NCBI GenBank assembly: GCA_036676195.1
Contig: JAKFDK010000022.1
Coordinates: 1-64,000, forward strand
Source of the DNA: JAKFDK01 sp036676195
Lineage (GTDB): Bacteria; Bacillota; Sulfobacillia; Symbiobacteriales; ZC4RG38
DNA: 64,000 nucleotides
Direction of reading: 5' to 3'
This document shows, one piece after another, positions 8,088 through 16,387 of this stretch; the first letter of the stretch is position 1; the number at the start of each line of letters is the position of its first letter. A program made the translations under genes and the position numbers. The notes below the pieces were generated by a model. The model was not told the DNA's origin and searched no databases. It saw only the letters and a program-made list of their open reading frames with translations.

Positions 8088-8738
8088 TCAGCCGGCGACC
8101 TTGCGGCGCAAGATCTCCAGTAACCTGGGAATCCGGTCCGCAGCACACCGGCCTGACCCCTGAGCTTTGGCAAACACACGGCAGATTCGGTCGGCAAAAG
8201 GGTCTTCAACCTGCTCAGTCTGGAGCCAGCCTGCCACCAACCATTTCTTCGGCAAGCCGGTCAAATGACTCACGGCAGTGGCCAGAGCCAGGGCGGTAAC
8301 CAGGTCGGGCGGCCGGCGGCCCCACCGGCATAACAGGCTCTCGAGTTCGTCTCTCTGCAGCCCACTGGCAGTAGCCAGCACTTCGTGTCGGCAGACCGAA
8401 GGGTACTTGGCCTTTAGAAAGTCCAGGGCCAGCCGCACCCGGTCCTGAATGCTCATCAGCGCCAGTTCCAAACGCTGTACCGGTGGGGCCTGGCGGATCG
8501 TCCATTCAAAGTCCCCTCTGGGGTCCATCCCCTCCATCAAGGCCTTTTCGTCTACTTGGTACCCCTGAGCACGGTACCCCCCGGCGATCTGGCGAACGTA
8601 GTGGATGAGGGTGGGTCCTTCCCAACCGTTGATGATGCGGCGGATGGTTTCGTGGCAAACCCCGGTGACCTCTTGTGCTTTCCGGAGAGAGTGGCCGTGC
8701 GAGTCAAGGAGGTGCTTGAGCCTCCTGCCGACCGACAT
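8088..8738 (-). CDS. Helix-turn-helix DNA-binding protein
   Basis: 216 residues. Residues about 5-40 form an XRE/CRO-type helix-turn-helix (R-R-L-K-H-L-L-D-S-H-G-H-S-L-R-K-A-Q-E-V, then H-E-T-I-R-R-I). The middle contains a second helical segment with C-R-H-E-V-L-A-T-A-S-G-L-Q-R-D-E-L-E-S-L-L that itself looks HTH-like. ATG at 8738 is chosen because GAGGAGG precedes it by seven bases; longer frames up to 8948 have no ribosome site. It is convergent with the TPR/peptide unit with a nine-base gap, so read-through would produce overlapping antisense RNA. Target genes unknown. Confidence 0.65.
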   Translation of the reverse strand: MSVGRRLKHLLDSHGHSLRKAQEVTGVCHETIRRIINGWEGPTLIHYVRQIAGGYRAQGYQVDEKALMEGMDPRGDFEWTIRQAPPVQRLELALMSIQDRVRLALDFLKAKYPSVCRHEVLATASGLQRDELESLLCRWGRRPPDLVTALALATAVSHLTGLPKKWLVAGWLQTEQVEDPFADRICRVFAKAQGSGRCAADRIPRLLEILRRKVAG

Positions 8739-8992
8739 GGGAGCTCCTCCTCGGATCGATTTCCGTTTCTTCCCATTATAGTTTTCATCTGGCAGGCAGA
8801 CAAGGCCGAACACTTCCCGAACAGTGTTTGGCACTGCCACAGCCAGTTGGCAAGAGGCTGGGTTTGACCTGGCCTTTTTCCGTTTTCTGGAGGCATCGCC
8901 CTGTGTTACCTTGTTACCAGCGGCAGGCACCGCCCGGACGGGGGACAACGGGGGAGCGGACGGCCTAGCCGCAACGGGGAGGGGCCACCCAA

Positions 8993-9298
8993 ATGGGCAT
9001 GATGGGGCAGGACAGGCACTGCGATATGAGTCGGGGCCACAGGCCAGCCCGCCTGGTCTCCTACAAGGAGATGCAGGGTGTGCGGCGAGTCATCTGGTGG
9101 GCGTACTGGCGGCTGCGGCGGCTGGAGGACCTGGTTGCCGGCCCCCGGCATCCTGGTGGCCCTTCCACCTACGGCGGCCCATTCTTCCGCCGCCTCAGAC
9201 GGCGGGTGCTGGCCGCCATTCGCTACACGGCCATTGACCTGGCGTACGCAGTGGGCGCCCGGGTGCGGGGAACGCGGGCCAGGGGTGTCAGGTCATGA
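8993..9298 (+). CDS. Small basic protein, unknown, first gene of a three-gene cassette
   Basis: 101 residues, strongly basic (many Arg), rich in Trp/Tyr in the middle (V-I-W-W-A-Y-W-R-L-R-R-L). GGGGAGGGG stands eight bases before the ATG. The stop overlaps the next start (ATGA), which argues that it is translated. No family recognised. The 254 bp upstream (8739-8992) hold no further gene that I can support. Confidence 0.45.
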   Translation: MGMMGQDRHCDMSRGHRPARLVSYKEMQGVRRVIWWAYWRLRRLEDLVAGPRHPGGPSTYGGPFFRRLRRRVLAAIRYTAIDLAYAVGARVRGTRARGVRS

Positions 9299-9897
9299 TC
9301 AATAAACCGGTGGTACGCAAGGGCGGGCAGGAAGAGGAAACCTGCCCGCTCACCTCCCCGGAGCAGGTCTTGACAGAGGTGTTGGCGCCGTATCTGGAAC
9401 GGATCAACAAGCGGCGGGGGCTGACCCGGTACATGAACCAGTGTCTGCGGTACCACCCGACACTGCTCCCGGATATTATCTGCCGCACGCTTCGCATGCT
9501 GTTTCAAACCGAACTGTTATTCGACCTGAGCGGGCAGGTGCGGATCGACACCCTGGAAATGTACAACATCCTCCGGCACACTGAGGATGATTGGGTAATC
9601 GAAGTGCCAAACACGGACCAGTCGGCAAGGCGTTTCCGGGCTCTGCTGAACTGGGTGTTGTCCGGAAGCATGGATTTAGAGGAACTGTTACAAGGTGAGC
9701 AGGAGCACGGGGCTATCCAATTTGAGCGACAATGTAAGTTCCAGTACCACATCTTCTGCTCTGCATTGTCGATTGCTCGCCGTGTGCAACTGTTGGCCGG
9801 TCGTGGGAAATGCGGCTTGCATCCAGAGTTCCTGAAAAACGTTCGAAATCGCCTGGCCCAGCTGCCTGTTGGTGGTCTGCCTGGTGGAGATAGGTAG
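9295..9897 (+). CDS. Unknown protein, second gene of the cassette
   Basis: 200 residues, soluble and mostly helical, with a region rich in Arg, Leu and Cys (N-Q-C-L-R-Y-H-P, I-I-C-R-T-L-R-M-L-F). No signal peptide or transmembrane helix. Translationally coupled to the upstream basic protein by an ATGA overlap; the third gene follows after 39 bp. Codon choice is less GC-biased than the flanking metabolic genes, which could reflect acquisition by transfer. Function not recognised. Confidence 0.55.
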   Translation: MINKPVVRKGGQEEETCPLTSPEQVLTEVLAPYLERINKRRGLTRYMNQCLRYHPTLLPDIICRTLRMLFQTELLFDLSGQVRIDTLEMYNILRHTEDDWVIEVPNTDQSARRFRALLNWVLSGSMDLEELLQGEQEHGAIQFERQCKFQYHIFCSALSIARRVQLLAGRGKCGLHPEFLKNVRNRLAQLPVGGLPGGDR

Positions 9898-9936
9898 AGG
9901 CTGCTGCGGACCGGTCGAAGGGGAAGGAGGCTTTGG

Positions 9937-10266
9937 ATGTCGCAACCGAGGTCTGAGCAGCACCTGAAGGCACTCCTGGCCAGGGGAAGTCATTCCACAC
10001 TGAAAACCTTCAGAACGGGGGTCATCAGGCAGGTGGACGAACTCGGCCGGGTGGTGCTTGCGATCGAGTATCGCAAGGCGGGGAACATCCAAACGAAGGA
10101 TGTCCTCATCCAGTCGCTGGTGGTGGATGTCGAGTCTGGCCGGCTGGTTGGGATCTTACTGGAGCCTGCCGATTGGGTTTTGAGTCAAGATGGCGCCCCC
10201 AAGTTGATCGATATGCTGAACGAAATTCGAGTCACGGCGATTGGCCCTGAATTGGATCTGCGCTGA
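9937..10266 (+). CDS. AbrB/SpoVT-like domain protein
   Basis: 109 residues. Residues about 26-50 read T-G-V-I-R-Q-V-D-E-L-G-R-V-V, very close to the opening of the AbrB swapped-hairpin DNA-binding domain (T-G-I-V-R-K-V-D-E-L-G-R-V-V in AbrB). The following I-P-x-E-L-R-R segment is altered to A-I-E-Y-R-K, so DNA binding may be changed. The remainder is beta-rich with a helical end. A strong AAGGAGG site precedes the ATG. AbrB-like proteins act as transition-state regulators or antitoxins; this may be the regulator of the preceding two genes. The match was made by eye. Confidence 0.5.
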   Translation: MSQPRSEQHLKALLARGSHSTLKTFRTGVIRQVDELGRVVLAIEYRKAGNIQTKDVLIQSLVVDVESGRLVGILLEPADWVLSQDGAPKLIDMLNEIRVTAIGPELDLR

Positions 10267-10302
10267 CACACCCCGCAGGTGAGACAAGCACGCCTGACGT
10301 AG

Positions 10303-10325
10303 CAGGCCGGGTCACCCCCGGCCTG
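10303..10325 (+). terminator. Hairpin after the AbrB-like gene
   Basis: Perfect 9-bp stem CAGGCCGGG / CCCGGCCTG with a TCACC loop, followed by TTGC. It probably ends the three-gene cassette. Beyond it, 10326-10508 holds a pair of TGACACA heptamers ten bases apart (10387 and 10397) and TATACT at 10459-10464 that could be a -10 box with no clear -35. Confidence 0.5.
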
Positions 10326-10508
10326 TTGCGTTGCCAGGAGCAACCACCGCCGAAGAGAGCCGGCTGGCCACAACAGGGTTTGGCAGTGACACAAAATGAC
10401 ACAGAAATCCCGCAAATGACTTACAGGGGCGCTGTGGTACATACACTCCCAGGTTAGGTATACTCTTCCTGCTCCCCGGGAAAATGTTGATCCAGATGCG
10501 GAGGTGAT

Positions 10509-10568
10509 ATGGGCACAGAAACTTGTGTTTTCGGGCAGGAGAATTCTGGATTCACAGCAGGAAACTAG
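10509..10568 (+). CDS. Possible 19-residue leader peptide
   Basis: The ATG at 10509 follows GGAGGTGAT, a full-length complement of the 16S 3' end, although the GGAGG core is only four bases from the start. It opens a 19-codon frame (M-G-T-E-T-C-V-F-G-Q-E and eight more residues). It lies about 45 bp after a TATACT box and 106 bp before the C39-like peptidase gene. It could be a regulatory leader or a small secreted-peptide gene; there is no signal peptide or double-Gly motif. Low confidence. Confidence 0.25.
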   Translation: MGTETCVFGQENSGFTAGN

Positions 10569-10674
10569 ACGACTATTCTGGAAATAATCGGCTATTGCGA
10601 TGAGCGTCCATTGATTCAAGGGTCATACGTGCCGCTGGTTCCACAGGACGAGGGACAGAAGGAGGATAGCGTAC

Positions 10675-11550
10675 ATGGTGAGGAAGAAAGTGTTCGCCGG
10701 CGTCGCTGCCGCCGTTGCCCTGCTGACCACCGTGGTTTCGCCCGCGCTGGCCGGCGGTACAGGGGGGCCGAGCCCGGAGTTTCTTCAGCGCATGCCCCGC
10801 ATCTCGAAGGAGGCTGACCTGAAGCAGATCTCCGAGAAGCTGGAGCGGGACCGCCAGTACATCCGGCAGCGGGAGTCCGGTCAGGTGGGCACCAATGCCA
10901 ATGACGGTCCCTCGCCGCCGGCGTCTCACTCCATTCCAACTTCCACCATTCCGCAATCGCCGGTGGCTGACGACAATCGCGTCTGCGTCCACTGTGGCCC
11001 TACTTCCACGCTGATCGCTCTGCGCTACCTCGCCTCTGCCGGCAGGCTGTCCATCAACGACCTTACCGCCTTCAGCAACTCCCAGGCCATCAAGAAACTC
11101 GGCGATGGCTACCTGCAAGGGGCCAACTCCGGTTACGCCATTCTGGTTCAGAATGGCGATGGTTCCTGGGGCGGCGACCAGTGGCGGATGCAAAGCAACT
11201 TGAATGCACGGCTGAAAGCCAACGATGTCCGCTACAATATCAGTAATTCCAACTCGTATTCCGGCGCCGCTGCACTGAGTACTGCACTCAAGACCCCGGT
11301 CTGGGCGAACAAACCCGTCATCCTGTTAGTCAACACAAAGGGGTTTAAGTACTATGAGGGGAGAGCTTTGGGGCACTATGTGGCGCTCGACGGTTATGCA
11401 CTGAGCGGAGCCAGCCACCGCATCAATGATCCCAATAACTGTGCCTGGACTCCTTCTGGAAAAAACCCGTTCGGGCAGCACTGGGTACCAGAGAAGGAAA
11501 CATGGGAGGCTGTTACCTTGATCGGTGGGCAGAGTAACCTGCTCTGGTAG
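10675..11550 (+). CDS. Secreted C39-like cysteine peptidase domain protein
   Basis: 291 residues. Sec signal peptide (M-V-R-K-K-V, Ala/Val core, cleavage near P-A-L-A) and a helical linker of about 70 residues. The peptidase C39-like fold (PF13529 type) follows, with C-G-P-T-S-T at 107-112 (nucleophile Cys107), G-H-Y-V-A-L-D at 233-239 (His234) and N-D-P at 251-253 (Asp252), so the triad is complete. A second Cys at 104 (V-C-V-H-C) lies close to the nucleophile. Such secreted proteins act on peptides or peptidoglycan cross-bridges. AAGGAGG precedes the ATG. The lipoprotein gene follows 30 bp downstream, so the two are probably co-expressed. Confidence 0.75.
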   Translation: MVRKKVFAGVAAAVALLTTVVSPALAGGTGGPSPEFLQRMPRISKEADLKQISEKLERDRQYIRQRESGQVGTNANDGPSPPASHSIPTSTIPQSPVADDNRVCVHCGPTSTLIALRYLASAGRLSINDLTAFSNSQAIKKLGDGYLQGANSGYAILVQNGDGSWGGDQWRMQSNLNARLKANDVRYNISNSNSYSGAAALSTALKTPVWANKPVILLVNTKGFKYYEGRALGHYVALDGYALSGASHRINDPNNCAWTPSGKNPFGQHWVPEKETWEAVTLIGGQSNLLW

Positions 11551-11580
11551 GTGAAGGGAAACCCCGGGGGTGAGTAAGGC

Positions 11581-12756
11581 ATGAGAAGCACCCGCTCTGT
11601 TCTGGTGTGTGGTCTCTTCCTGTGTCTGGCTGCGCACAGTGCCGGGTGTACGCGGTCGGCCGGAGCGCCTGCAGGCGCTCCGGCCGGGCCGGCGCAAGGG
11701 GAGGTGACACCACCGGAAAACGACGTGCCTGTAGGCGCTGCCGCCACCACATCGGAGCGGCCGCGCACGGTGGAGGTCACCGAACCCATCGTACAAAGCA
11801 CGGAGTTTGACTTCTATGCGGCCCGTCCCATGGGCAAGGGTGTGGCCTACGTCCGCCAGGCCGGGCCACCAATGAGGCAAAACGCGGATCTCATGTATTA
11901 CGACCTGGAAACCCGGCAGGAACGGGTGGTTGCCCATACCACCACTCCCAGCGGCCAGATTGACATGCCTTCCGGTGACTGGCCGTGGCTCACCTGGTTG
12001 GACTGGTCCCAGGGGACCGGCCAGTGGACTGTCTACGGCATCAACCTGGAGGAAGGCGAGCCGTTTGTAATTGCCTCAACCAAACAAGGATCTATCCCGA
12101 ACTTTCTCACCCCAGAACCCTCTCTGAGTGGCACCCGGGTGGTTTGGGTCGAAGTGACGAAGAATCCCAACTTCGGCGACCTCTTTCTGTACGATTTGCA
12201 GACCCGCACCAAGCACCGCCTGACCAGTGGCGAAGAAGTTGGCATTCCCGAAATCGCCGGCGACGTAATGGTGTTTCCACGGGTTGCTCCCGGTGCAACC
12301 GATGCACAACTGTGGTCCTGGAATCTGGTCACTGGGGAACAAAAGGAACTGACACATACGCGCATTGGATACACAAGGTTTGGAGGAAGGTATCTGGGCT
12401 ATACCGAAGTGGATGAAGTCCCCAACGAAGGGGCCAGACATACACTCTTTCTTCTCGATCTGCACACCGGTAAAACCAGGCAACTTGCCCCCCAGACGCC
12501 ACCCGGATATTTCTATGTAGTGGCTACAGGAGACCAACATGTCATCTGGGACAAGGGCGACCCGGACATGTTTTACGGTTATAGTGTCTCCCGGCCTGGC
12601 GAGTCCCTGCGGATTCATGTCTCCAATCTGGGGAAAGATGGTTACATTCGGCATCCCCGGATGAAGGGCGAGCAGTTGGTGTGGGCAGGAACGGAAAGTG
12701 AAAATGGCGTTTTCCGCCGCAAAGTCTACTACCTCGATCTTGCCCAGACGCCTTGA
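11581..12756 (+). CDS. Lipoprotein with TolB-like beta-propeller
   Basis: 391 residues. Lipoprotein signal with A-H-S-A-G-C (Cys23), a Pro/Ala/Gly linker, then six or so repeated four-stranded units from about 70 to the end. These carry the Tyr-D-L-x-T pattern of TolB/WD40-type propellers (Y-Y-D-L-E-T-R-Q-E, L-Y-D-L-Q-T-R-T-K-H-R-L-T, L-L-D-L-H-T-G-K-T-R). It is extracellular and membrane-anchored, and likely a protein- or ligand-binding scaffold working with the secreted C39-like peptidase encoded 30 bp upstream. No enzymatic motif. Confidence 0.7.
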   Translation: MRSTRSVLVCGLFLCLAAHSAGCTRSAGAPAGAPAGPAQGEVTPPENDVPVGAAATTSERPRTVEVTEPIVQSTEFDFYAARPMGKGVAYVRQAGPPMRQNADLMYYDLETRQERVVAHTTTPSGQIDMPSGDWPWLTWLDWSQGTGQWTVYGINLEEGEPFVIASTKQGSIPNFLTPEPSLSGTRVVWVEVTKNPNFGDLFLYDLQTRTKHRLTSGEEVGIPEIAGDVMVFPRVAPGATDAQLWSWNLVTGEQKELTHTRIGYTRFGGRYLGYTEVDEVPNEGARHTLFLLDLHTGKTRQLAPQTPPGYFYVVATGDQHVIWDKGDPDMFYGYSVSRPGESLRIHVSNLGKDGYIRHPRMKGEQLVWAGTESENGVFRRKVYYLDLAQTP

Positions 12757-12771
12757 GACTTGCAGCCACAA

Positions 12772-12807
12772 AGCCCCTGGTCTCGCCGGCCGGCGAGACC
12801 AGGGGCT
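12772..12807. terminator. Bidirectional terminator hairpin between convergent operons
   Basis: Perfect 18-bp inverted repeat (AGCCCCTGGTCTCGCCGG and its complement) with no intervening bases, so the tip forms a small loop. It stands 15 bp after the propeller gene and 30 bp after the E2 stop on the other strand. Confidence 0.7.
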
Positions 12808-12837
12808 ACTCGGGTTTGTGAGGCGTTTGCCGTTAAA

Positions 12838-14079
12838 TCAGCGCAGCGTGACTGCCAGCAGCGCCGGTTCCTCCAGGTACGATTTCAGACTGCGCAGGAA
12901 GCCGGCGGCGTGGTCTCCGTCGACAATGCGGTGGTCGACCGTCAGGCTCAGGTGCATGATTTGCCGGGCCACGAACTGGCCGGCCCGGATGCGCGGCAAC
13001 TCGTCAATGCGCCCGACGCCGAGAATGCCCACCTCCGGCGTGTTCAGAATCGGGGTGCCGCTCATTCCACCGAGGGCGCCAAAGTTCGAAATGGTAAAGG
13101 TGCTGCCGGTCAGTTCTTCCCGGCCGAGCTGGTTGTTGCGGGCCCGGCTGATCTTTTCGCTCAGTTCCTGTGCCAGTTCCAGAACACTGCGCTGGCCGGC
13201 GTCCCGCAGCACCGGTACCACCAGGCCCTGCTCAGCCGCCGTGCCCACACCAATATGGTAATACCGCTTCAGAATAAACTCCCGCGCCTCTTCATCGAAG
13301 TGGCCGTTCAGTTGCGGATTGGCCTGCAGGGCCAGCACCACCGCCTTGATCACGAAGGGCAGGTAGGTCAGTTTGGTGCCCAGTCGTGCTTGCAGTTGCT
13401 GCCGCCAGGCGACCAGATCGGTCACGTCGGCCTCATCCAGGGCTGTGAAGGTGGGCACGGTCAGCGTGCGTTCCATGCGCTGGGCAATCACCCGCCGCAC
13501 GCCGCGCAGGGGAATCCGCTCCTCGGCTGCCGCCGAGTCGGCCACCGGGGCCGCCGGGACGGGGACTGCCACCGGGGCCGGCGGGGCCATGACCGCTGTC
13601 GCGGCCTGAGCCAGTGGCGTGGAGGCTGCAGCAATGGCGACCTGCACGTCGCTCATCTGAATGCGGCCGCCCGGGCCGGTGCCGGCGACCAGGCCCAGGT
13701 CGATACCGGCCTCACGGGCGGCCCGCCGGACTGCCGGGGCCGCCTGGGGAATGGCGGTGCCCCCGCTGCGTGCAACCGCGGCCGCTGCCACCGGTGTCGC
13801 TACCGGGGCGGGTGCCGGTACCGGTGCAGCCCTGGCGCCTTCCACCTCGAGCGCAAACAGGACATTGCCTACCAGCAATACCTGGCCCTCCCGGCCGTGA
13901 TGCTCCAGCATCACGCCGGCCTTGGGCGAAGGGATCTCAATGGTCGCCTTGTCGGTCTGCAGTTCCACCACCGGTTGATCCTTGGCCACGGAGCCGCCTA
14001 CGGGCACCAGCCACCGGAGGACCTCCGCCTCGGTCATGCCCTCGCCGATATCCGGCAGAATAAACTCGTAACGTGCCAT
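12838..14079 (-). CDS. Dihydrolipoamide acyltransferase, E2 of a 2-oxoacid dehydrogenase
   Basis: 413 residues, usual length for a one-lipoyl E2. Lipoyl domain at about 1-80 with T-D-K-A-T at 42-46 (lipoylated Lys44), Ala/Pro/Val linker, peripheral subunit-binding domain at about 115-155 (A-V-R-R-A-A-R-E-A-G-I-D, then G-T-G-P-G-G-R-I), and a C-terminal catalytic domain ending with D-H-R-I-V-D-G (His383, Asp387). It takes the acyl group from E1 to CoA. The start overlaps the E1beta stop by one base. Whether the complex works on branched-chain oxoacids, pyruvate or acetoin cannot be settled here; no E3 gene is in the window. Confidence 0.93.
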   Translation of the reverse strand: MARYEFILPDIGEGMTEAEVLRWLVPVGGSVAKDQPVVELQTDKATIEIPSPKAGVMLEHHGREGQVLLVGNVLFALEVEGARAAPVPAPAPVATPVAAAAVARSGGTAIPQAAPAVRRAAREAGIDLGLVAGTGPGGRIQMSDVQVAIAAASTPLAQAATAVMAPPAPVAVPVPAAPVADSAAAEERIPLRGVRRVIAQRMERTLTVPTFTALDEADVTDLVAWRQQLQARLGTKLTYLPFVIKAVVLALQANPQLNGHFDEEAREFILKRYYHIGVGTAAEQGLVVPVLRDAGQRSVLELAQELSEKISRARNNQLGREELTGSTFTISNFGALGGMSGTPILNTPEVGILGVGRIDELPRIRAGQFVARQIMHLSLTVDHRIVDGDHAAGFLRSLKSYLEEPALLAVTLR

Positions 14080-15056
14080 CAGTCCTTGAGCACCTCCTCA
14101 ATGCCAGCCAGCACGCGCTCCACATCGGGTACATAAAACTCTTCCAGCGTCGGTTGGGGATAGGGAACATCCCAGCCGCAAACCCGCACCGGCGGGGCCA
14201 GGAGCGACCAGAAGGCCCCGGTGCTCACCGCCGCCATCACCTCGGTGGCCACCGAAGCGGCCCCGGGCGCTTCCTGCACCACCACCAGGCGCCCGGTGCG
14301 CTGCACGCTGTCACACAGCGTCTGCCGGTCCAGGGGCCAGAGGGAGCGCAGGTCGATCACCTCGCAGTCAATGCCCCGACCGGCGGCCACCTCGGCGGCC
14401 TGCAGGGCGGTAACCACCATCGCACCCCATGCCGCCACCGTTACCTGCCGGCCCGGCCGGGCCACCCGGGCCTGCCCGAGTGCAATGGTGTAGTAGTCGT
14501 CCGGGACCTCCTCCCGAAACAGGCGGTACAGCTTGATGGACTCCACGAACAATACCGGGTCCGGATCGGCCATCGCCGCGTGGAACAGGCCTTTGGCCTC
14601 ATAGGGCGAGGCCGGGACCACGACCTTGAGGCCGGGGGTATGGACAAAGAGGGACTCCAGACAGTCTGAGTGCAACTCCGGGGAGTGGACCAGACCGGTG
14701 AACGGGGTGCGAATGACGATGGGCATGGGGAAGCGGCCGCCGGACCGCCAGTGCAGCCGGGCCACCTGGGTGCAGATCTGATTCATGGCCGGGTAAATAA
14801 AGCCCATGAACTGGATCTCCGGGATCGGCCGCAGCCCTCCGGCGGCCAGGCCGGCCGCCATACCGATGATCCCGCTCTCGGCAATGGGCGTGTCAAACAC
14901 CCGCTGCTCACCAAACTGCTGCTGGAGCCCATCGGTCACCCGGAATACCCCGCCGGCCTTGCCCACGTCCTCACCAAAACAAAGGACGCGGCGGTCCTGC
15001 TCCAGTTCCAGGGCCAGAGCCTGGTTGAGGGCTTCCACCATATTGCGCTGAGCCAT
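14079..15056 (-). CDS. 2-oxoacid dehydrogenase E1 component, beta subunit
   Basis: 325 residues, full length. Typical E1beta features: L-G-E-D-V-G-type run near residue 27 (F-G-E-D-V-G-K-A-G-G-V-F), F-D-T-P-I-A-E-S-G-I-I-G, G-L-R-P-I-P-E-I-Q-F-M-G-F, and the C-terminal V-C-G-W-D-V-P-Y-P region. With E1alpha it makes the thiamine-diphosphate heterotetramer that decarboxylates the oxoacid. It sits between E1alpha (2 bp away) and E2 (1-bp overlap) in a three-gene operon. I-A-E-S-G and P-E-I-Q-F are shared by branched-chain and acetoin or pyruvate types, so the substrate is left open. Confidence 0.93.
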   Translation of the reverse strand: MAQRNMVEALNQALALELEQDRRVLCFGEDVGKAGGVFRVTDGLQQQFGEQRVFDTPIAESGIIGMAAGLAAGGLRPIPEIQFMGFIYPAMNQICTQVARLHWRSGGRFPMPIVIRTPFTGLVHSPELHSDCLESLFVHTPGLKVVVPASPYEAKGLFHAAMADPDPVLFVESIKLYRLFREEVPDDYYTIALGQARVARPGRQVTVAAWGAMVVTALQAAEVAAGRGIDCEVIDLRSLWPLDRQTLCDSVQRTGRLVVVQEAPGAASVATEVMAAVSTGAFWSLLAPPVRVCGWDVPYPQPTLEEFYVPDVERVLAGIEEVLKD

Positions 15057-15058
15057 GG

Positions 15059-16123
15059 CTAAGCCCCCTCCCCGGCCAGCTTTTTCCGGTACAGGCGCAG
15101 CAGTTCCGCCTTCTGCTCGCCCAACTCCGGTGGGGGATTCACATGTAACTTGTCAAACATCCAGCGGGGGTCAGGGGGCGGGGCGTTCCAGGTTTCCTCA
15201 AACGCAGCCGACACCTGTTCCAGCAGTTCGGCCTGCATCCGCTCCTCATCGGCCGGGGTCATGAGGCCCTGGTCCAAAAGAAAGCGACGGTAGCGTTTAA
15301 TCGGGTCCTTGGCCGCCCACGCCTGGACTTCCGCTTCGTCGCGGTAGCGACGAGGGTCGTCCACCGTGGAATGGGCGCCCATCCGGTAGGCCACGGCCTC
15401 AATCAGCGTGGGGCCGCCGCCGCTGCGGGCCCGCTCGACCGCCTCCCGGGTGGCCTGATACACCGCCAGCACATCCATGCCGTCCACCAGCACGCCGTGA
15501 ATCCCATACCCTGCAGCCTTGTCGGCAATGGTTTCAGCAGCGGTCTGCTTGGAGCGCGGAGTGCTGATGGCCCACTGGTTATTGGTGCAGAAGAAGACTA
15601 CCGGTGCCCGGTATACCCCGGCCAGGTTCAGCGCCTCGTGGAAGTCGCCCTCCGAGGTAGCGCCGTCGCCGTGGTAGGCCATCGCGATCTGGGCCTTGCC
15701 CTGGTAACGGGCGGCCATAGCCAGGCCCACGGCATGCACCGTCTGGGTGGCCAGTATGGTCTGGAACGGCAGTCCGTTGACCGGTTCGGGGATCCAACTG
15801 CCGCGGGGGTCGCCTCGGTAATAGAACCAGGCAGTGGTCAGAGGCAGCCCGTGCACCAGCATGGGCAGGAAGTCGCGGTAGCTGGGGCAGATCCAGTCTT
15901 CCGGCTGCAGGGCGGCGGCGCTGCCGGCGTAGGCGGCTTCCTGCCCGCCGATCGGTCCGAACACACCCATACGGCCCTGGCGCTGCAGCGTGACCGCCCG
16001 CTGTTCGAAGGTACGGCCCAGCAGCATCCAGCGGTGCAGGGCCAGCAGGGAGGACGGGGGAACGCTTGGCAGGGCGCCCTGGAGTTGGCCATCGTCGGTT
16101 AAAAAGCGAAGCATTGCACGCAC
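15059..16123 (-). CDS. 2-oxoacid dehydrogenase E1 component, alpha subunit
   Basis: 354 residues. The thiamine-diphosphate/Mg motif G-D-G-A-T-S-E-G-D-F-H-E-A-L-N-L-A-G followed by C-T-N-N-Q is intact; R-M-G-A-H-S-T and D-D-P-R-R-Y-R form the phosphorylation-loop region. GTG at 16123 is used because AAAGGAGGG stands eight bases before it. First gene of the E1alpha-E1beta-E2 operon. A sigma-54-type promoter about 140 bp upstream on this strand is reminiscent of the SigL/BkdR-controlled bkd operon of Bacillus subtilis, which favours a branched-chain oxoacid role, as inference. Confidence 0.93.
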   Translation of the reverse strand: MRAMLRFLTDDGQLQGALPSVPPSSLLALHRWMLLGRTFEQRAVTLQRQGRMGVFGPIGGQEAAYAGSAAALQPEDWICPSYRDFLPMLVHGLPLTTAWFYYRGDPRGSWIPEPVNGLPFQTILATQTVHAVGLAMAARYQGKAQIAMAYHGDGATSEGDFHEALNLAGVYRAPVVFFCTNNQWAISTPRSKQTAAETIADKAAGYGIHGVLVDGMDVLAVYQATREAVERARSGGGPTLIEAVAYRMGAHSTVDDPRRYRDEAEVQAWAAKDPIKRYRRFLLDQGLMTPADEERMQAELLEQVSAAFEETWNAPPPDPRWMFDKLHVNPPPELGEQKAELLRLYRKKLAGEGA

Positions 16124-16156
16124 AAGGATCCCTCCTTTCCGTCGCTGGTAGCTGGA

Positions 16157-16173
16157 TTGGTTCGGTTCTTGCT
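16157..16173 (+). promoter_or_regulatory. Weak -24/-12 (sigma-54) candidate, plus strand
   Basis: TTGGTTCG-GTTC-TTGCT, with GG at 16159-16160 and GC at 16171-16172 ten bases apart. The -12 half is perfect; the -24 half lacks CA. It would drive the importer operon through a leader of almost 300 bases, so it may be fortuitous. Confidence 0.35.
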
Positions 16174-16263
16174 ACTGTGTTACATACGATTGTCTAATAG
16201 GTCCTTATAATGTATCCTAGTAGCACTTTCGAGTCTAGAATAAATATCCTTTCTAGTGCATGT

Positions 16264-16281
16264 TGCAAGAAACGTGCCTTA
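16264..16281 (-). promoter_or_regulatory. Sigma-54 (-24/-12) promoter of the 2-oxoacid dehydrogenase operon
   Basis: Read on the minus strand: AAGGCACG-TTTC-TTGCA. GGCACG and TTGCA match the -24 and -12 consensus, and the GG (16278-16277) and GC (16266-16265) are separated by exactly ten bases. Transcription would start near 16253, about 130 bases before the E1alpha GTG. An activator is needed; a sigma-54 enhancer-binding protein is encoded at 20840. Confidence 0.7.
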
Positions 16282-16387
16282 TCCAGTGTGGGGCTCGACC
16301 TGGCCGTCATTAGTAGCGTTGCCCCTTACAGCGGCGCCGCCCCGCCCCGTGCGTTCAGCCCGACCGGACGGGCCGGATACCCCGGTG

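Noticed and set aside
8828..8843. TTGGCAC with GC ten bases later, before the three-gene cassette
   Set aside because: The -24 half is good but the -12 half is CAGC rather than TTGC; part of a TGGCA-C-TGCCA dyad instead.
12760..14136. Long plus-strand frame over the E2 gene
   Set aside because: Antisense shadow of the Ala/Pro-rich acyltransferase; no ribosome site or family features.
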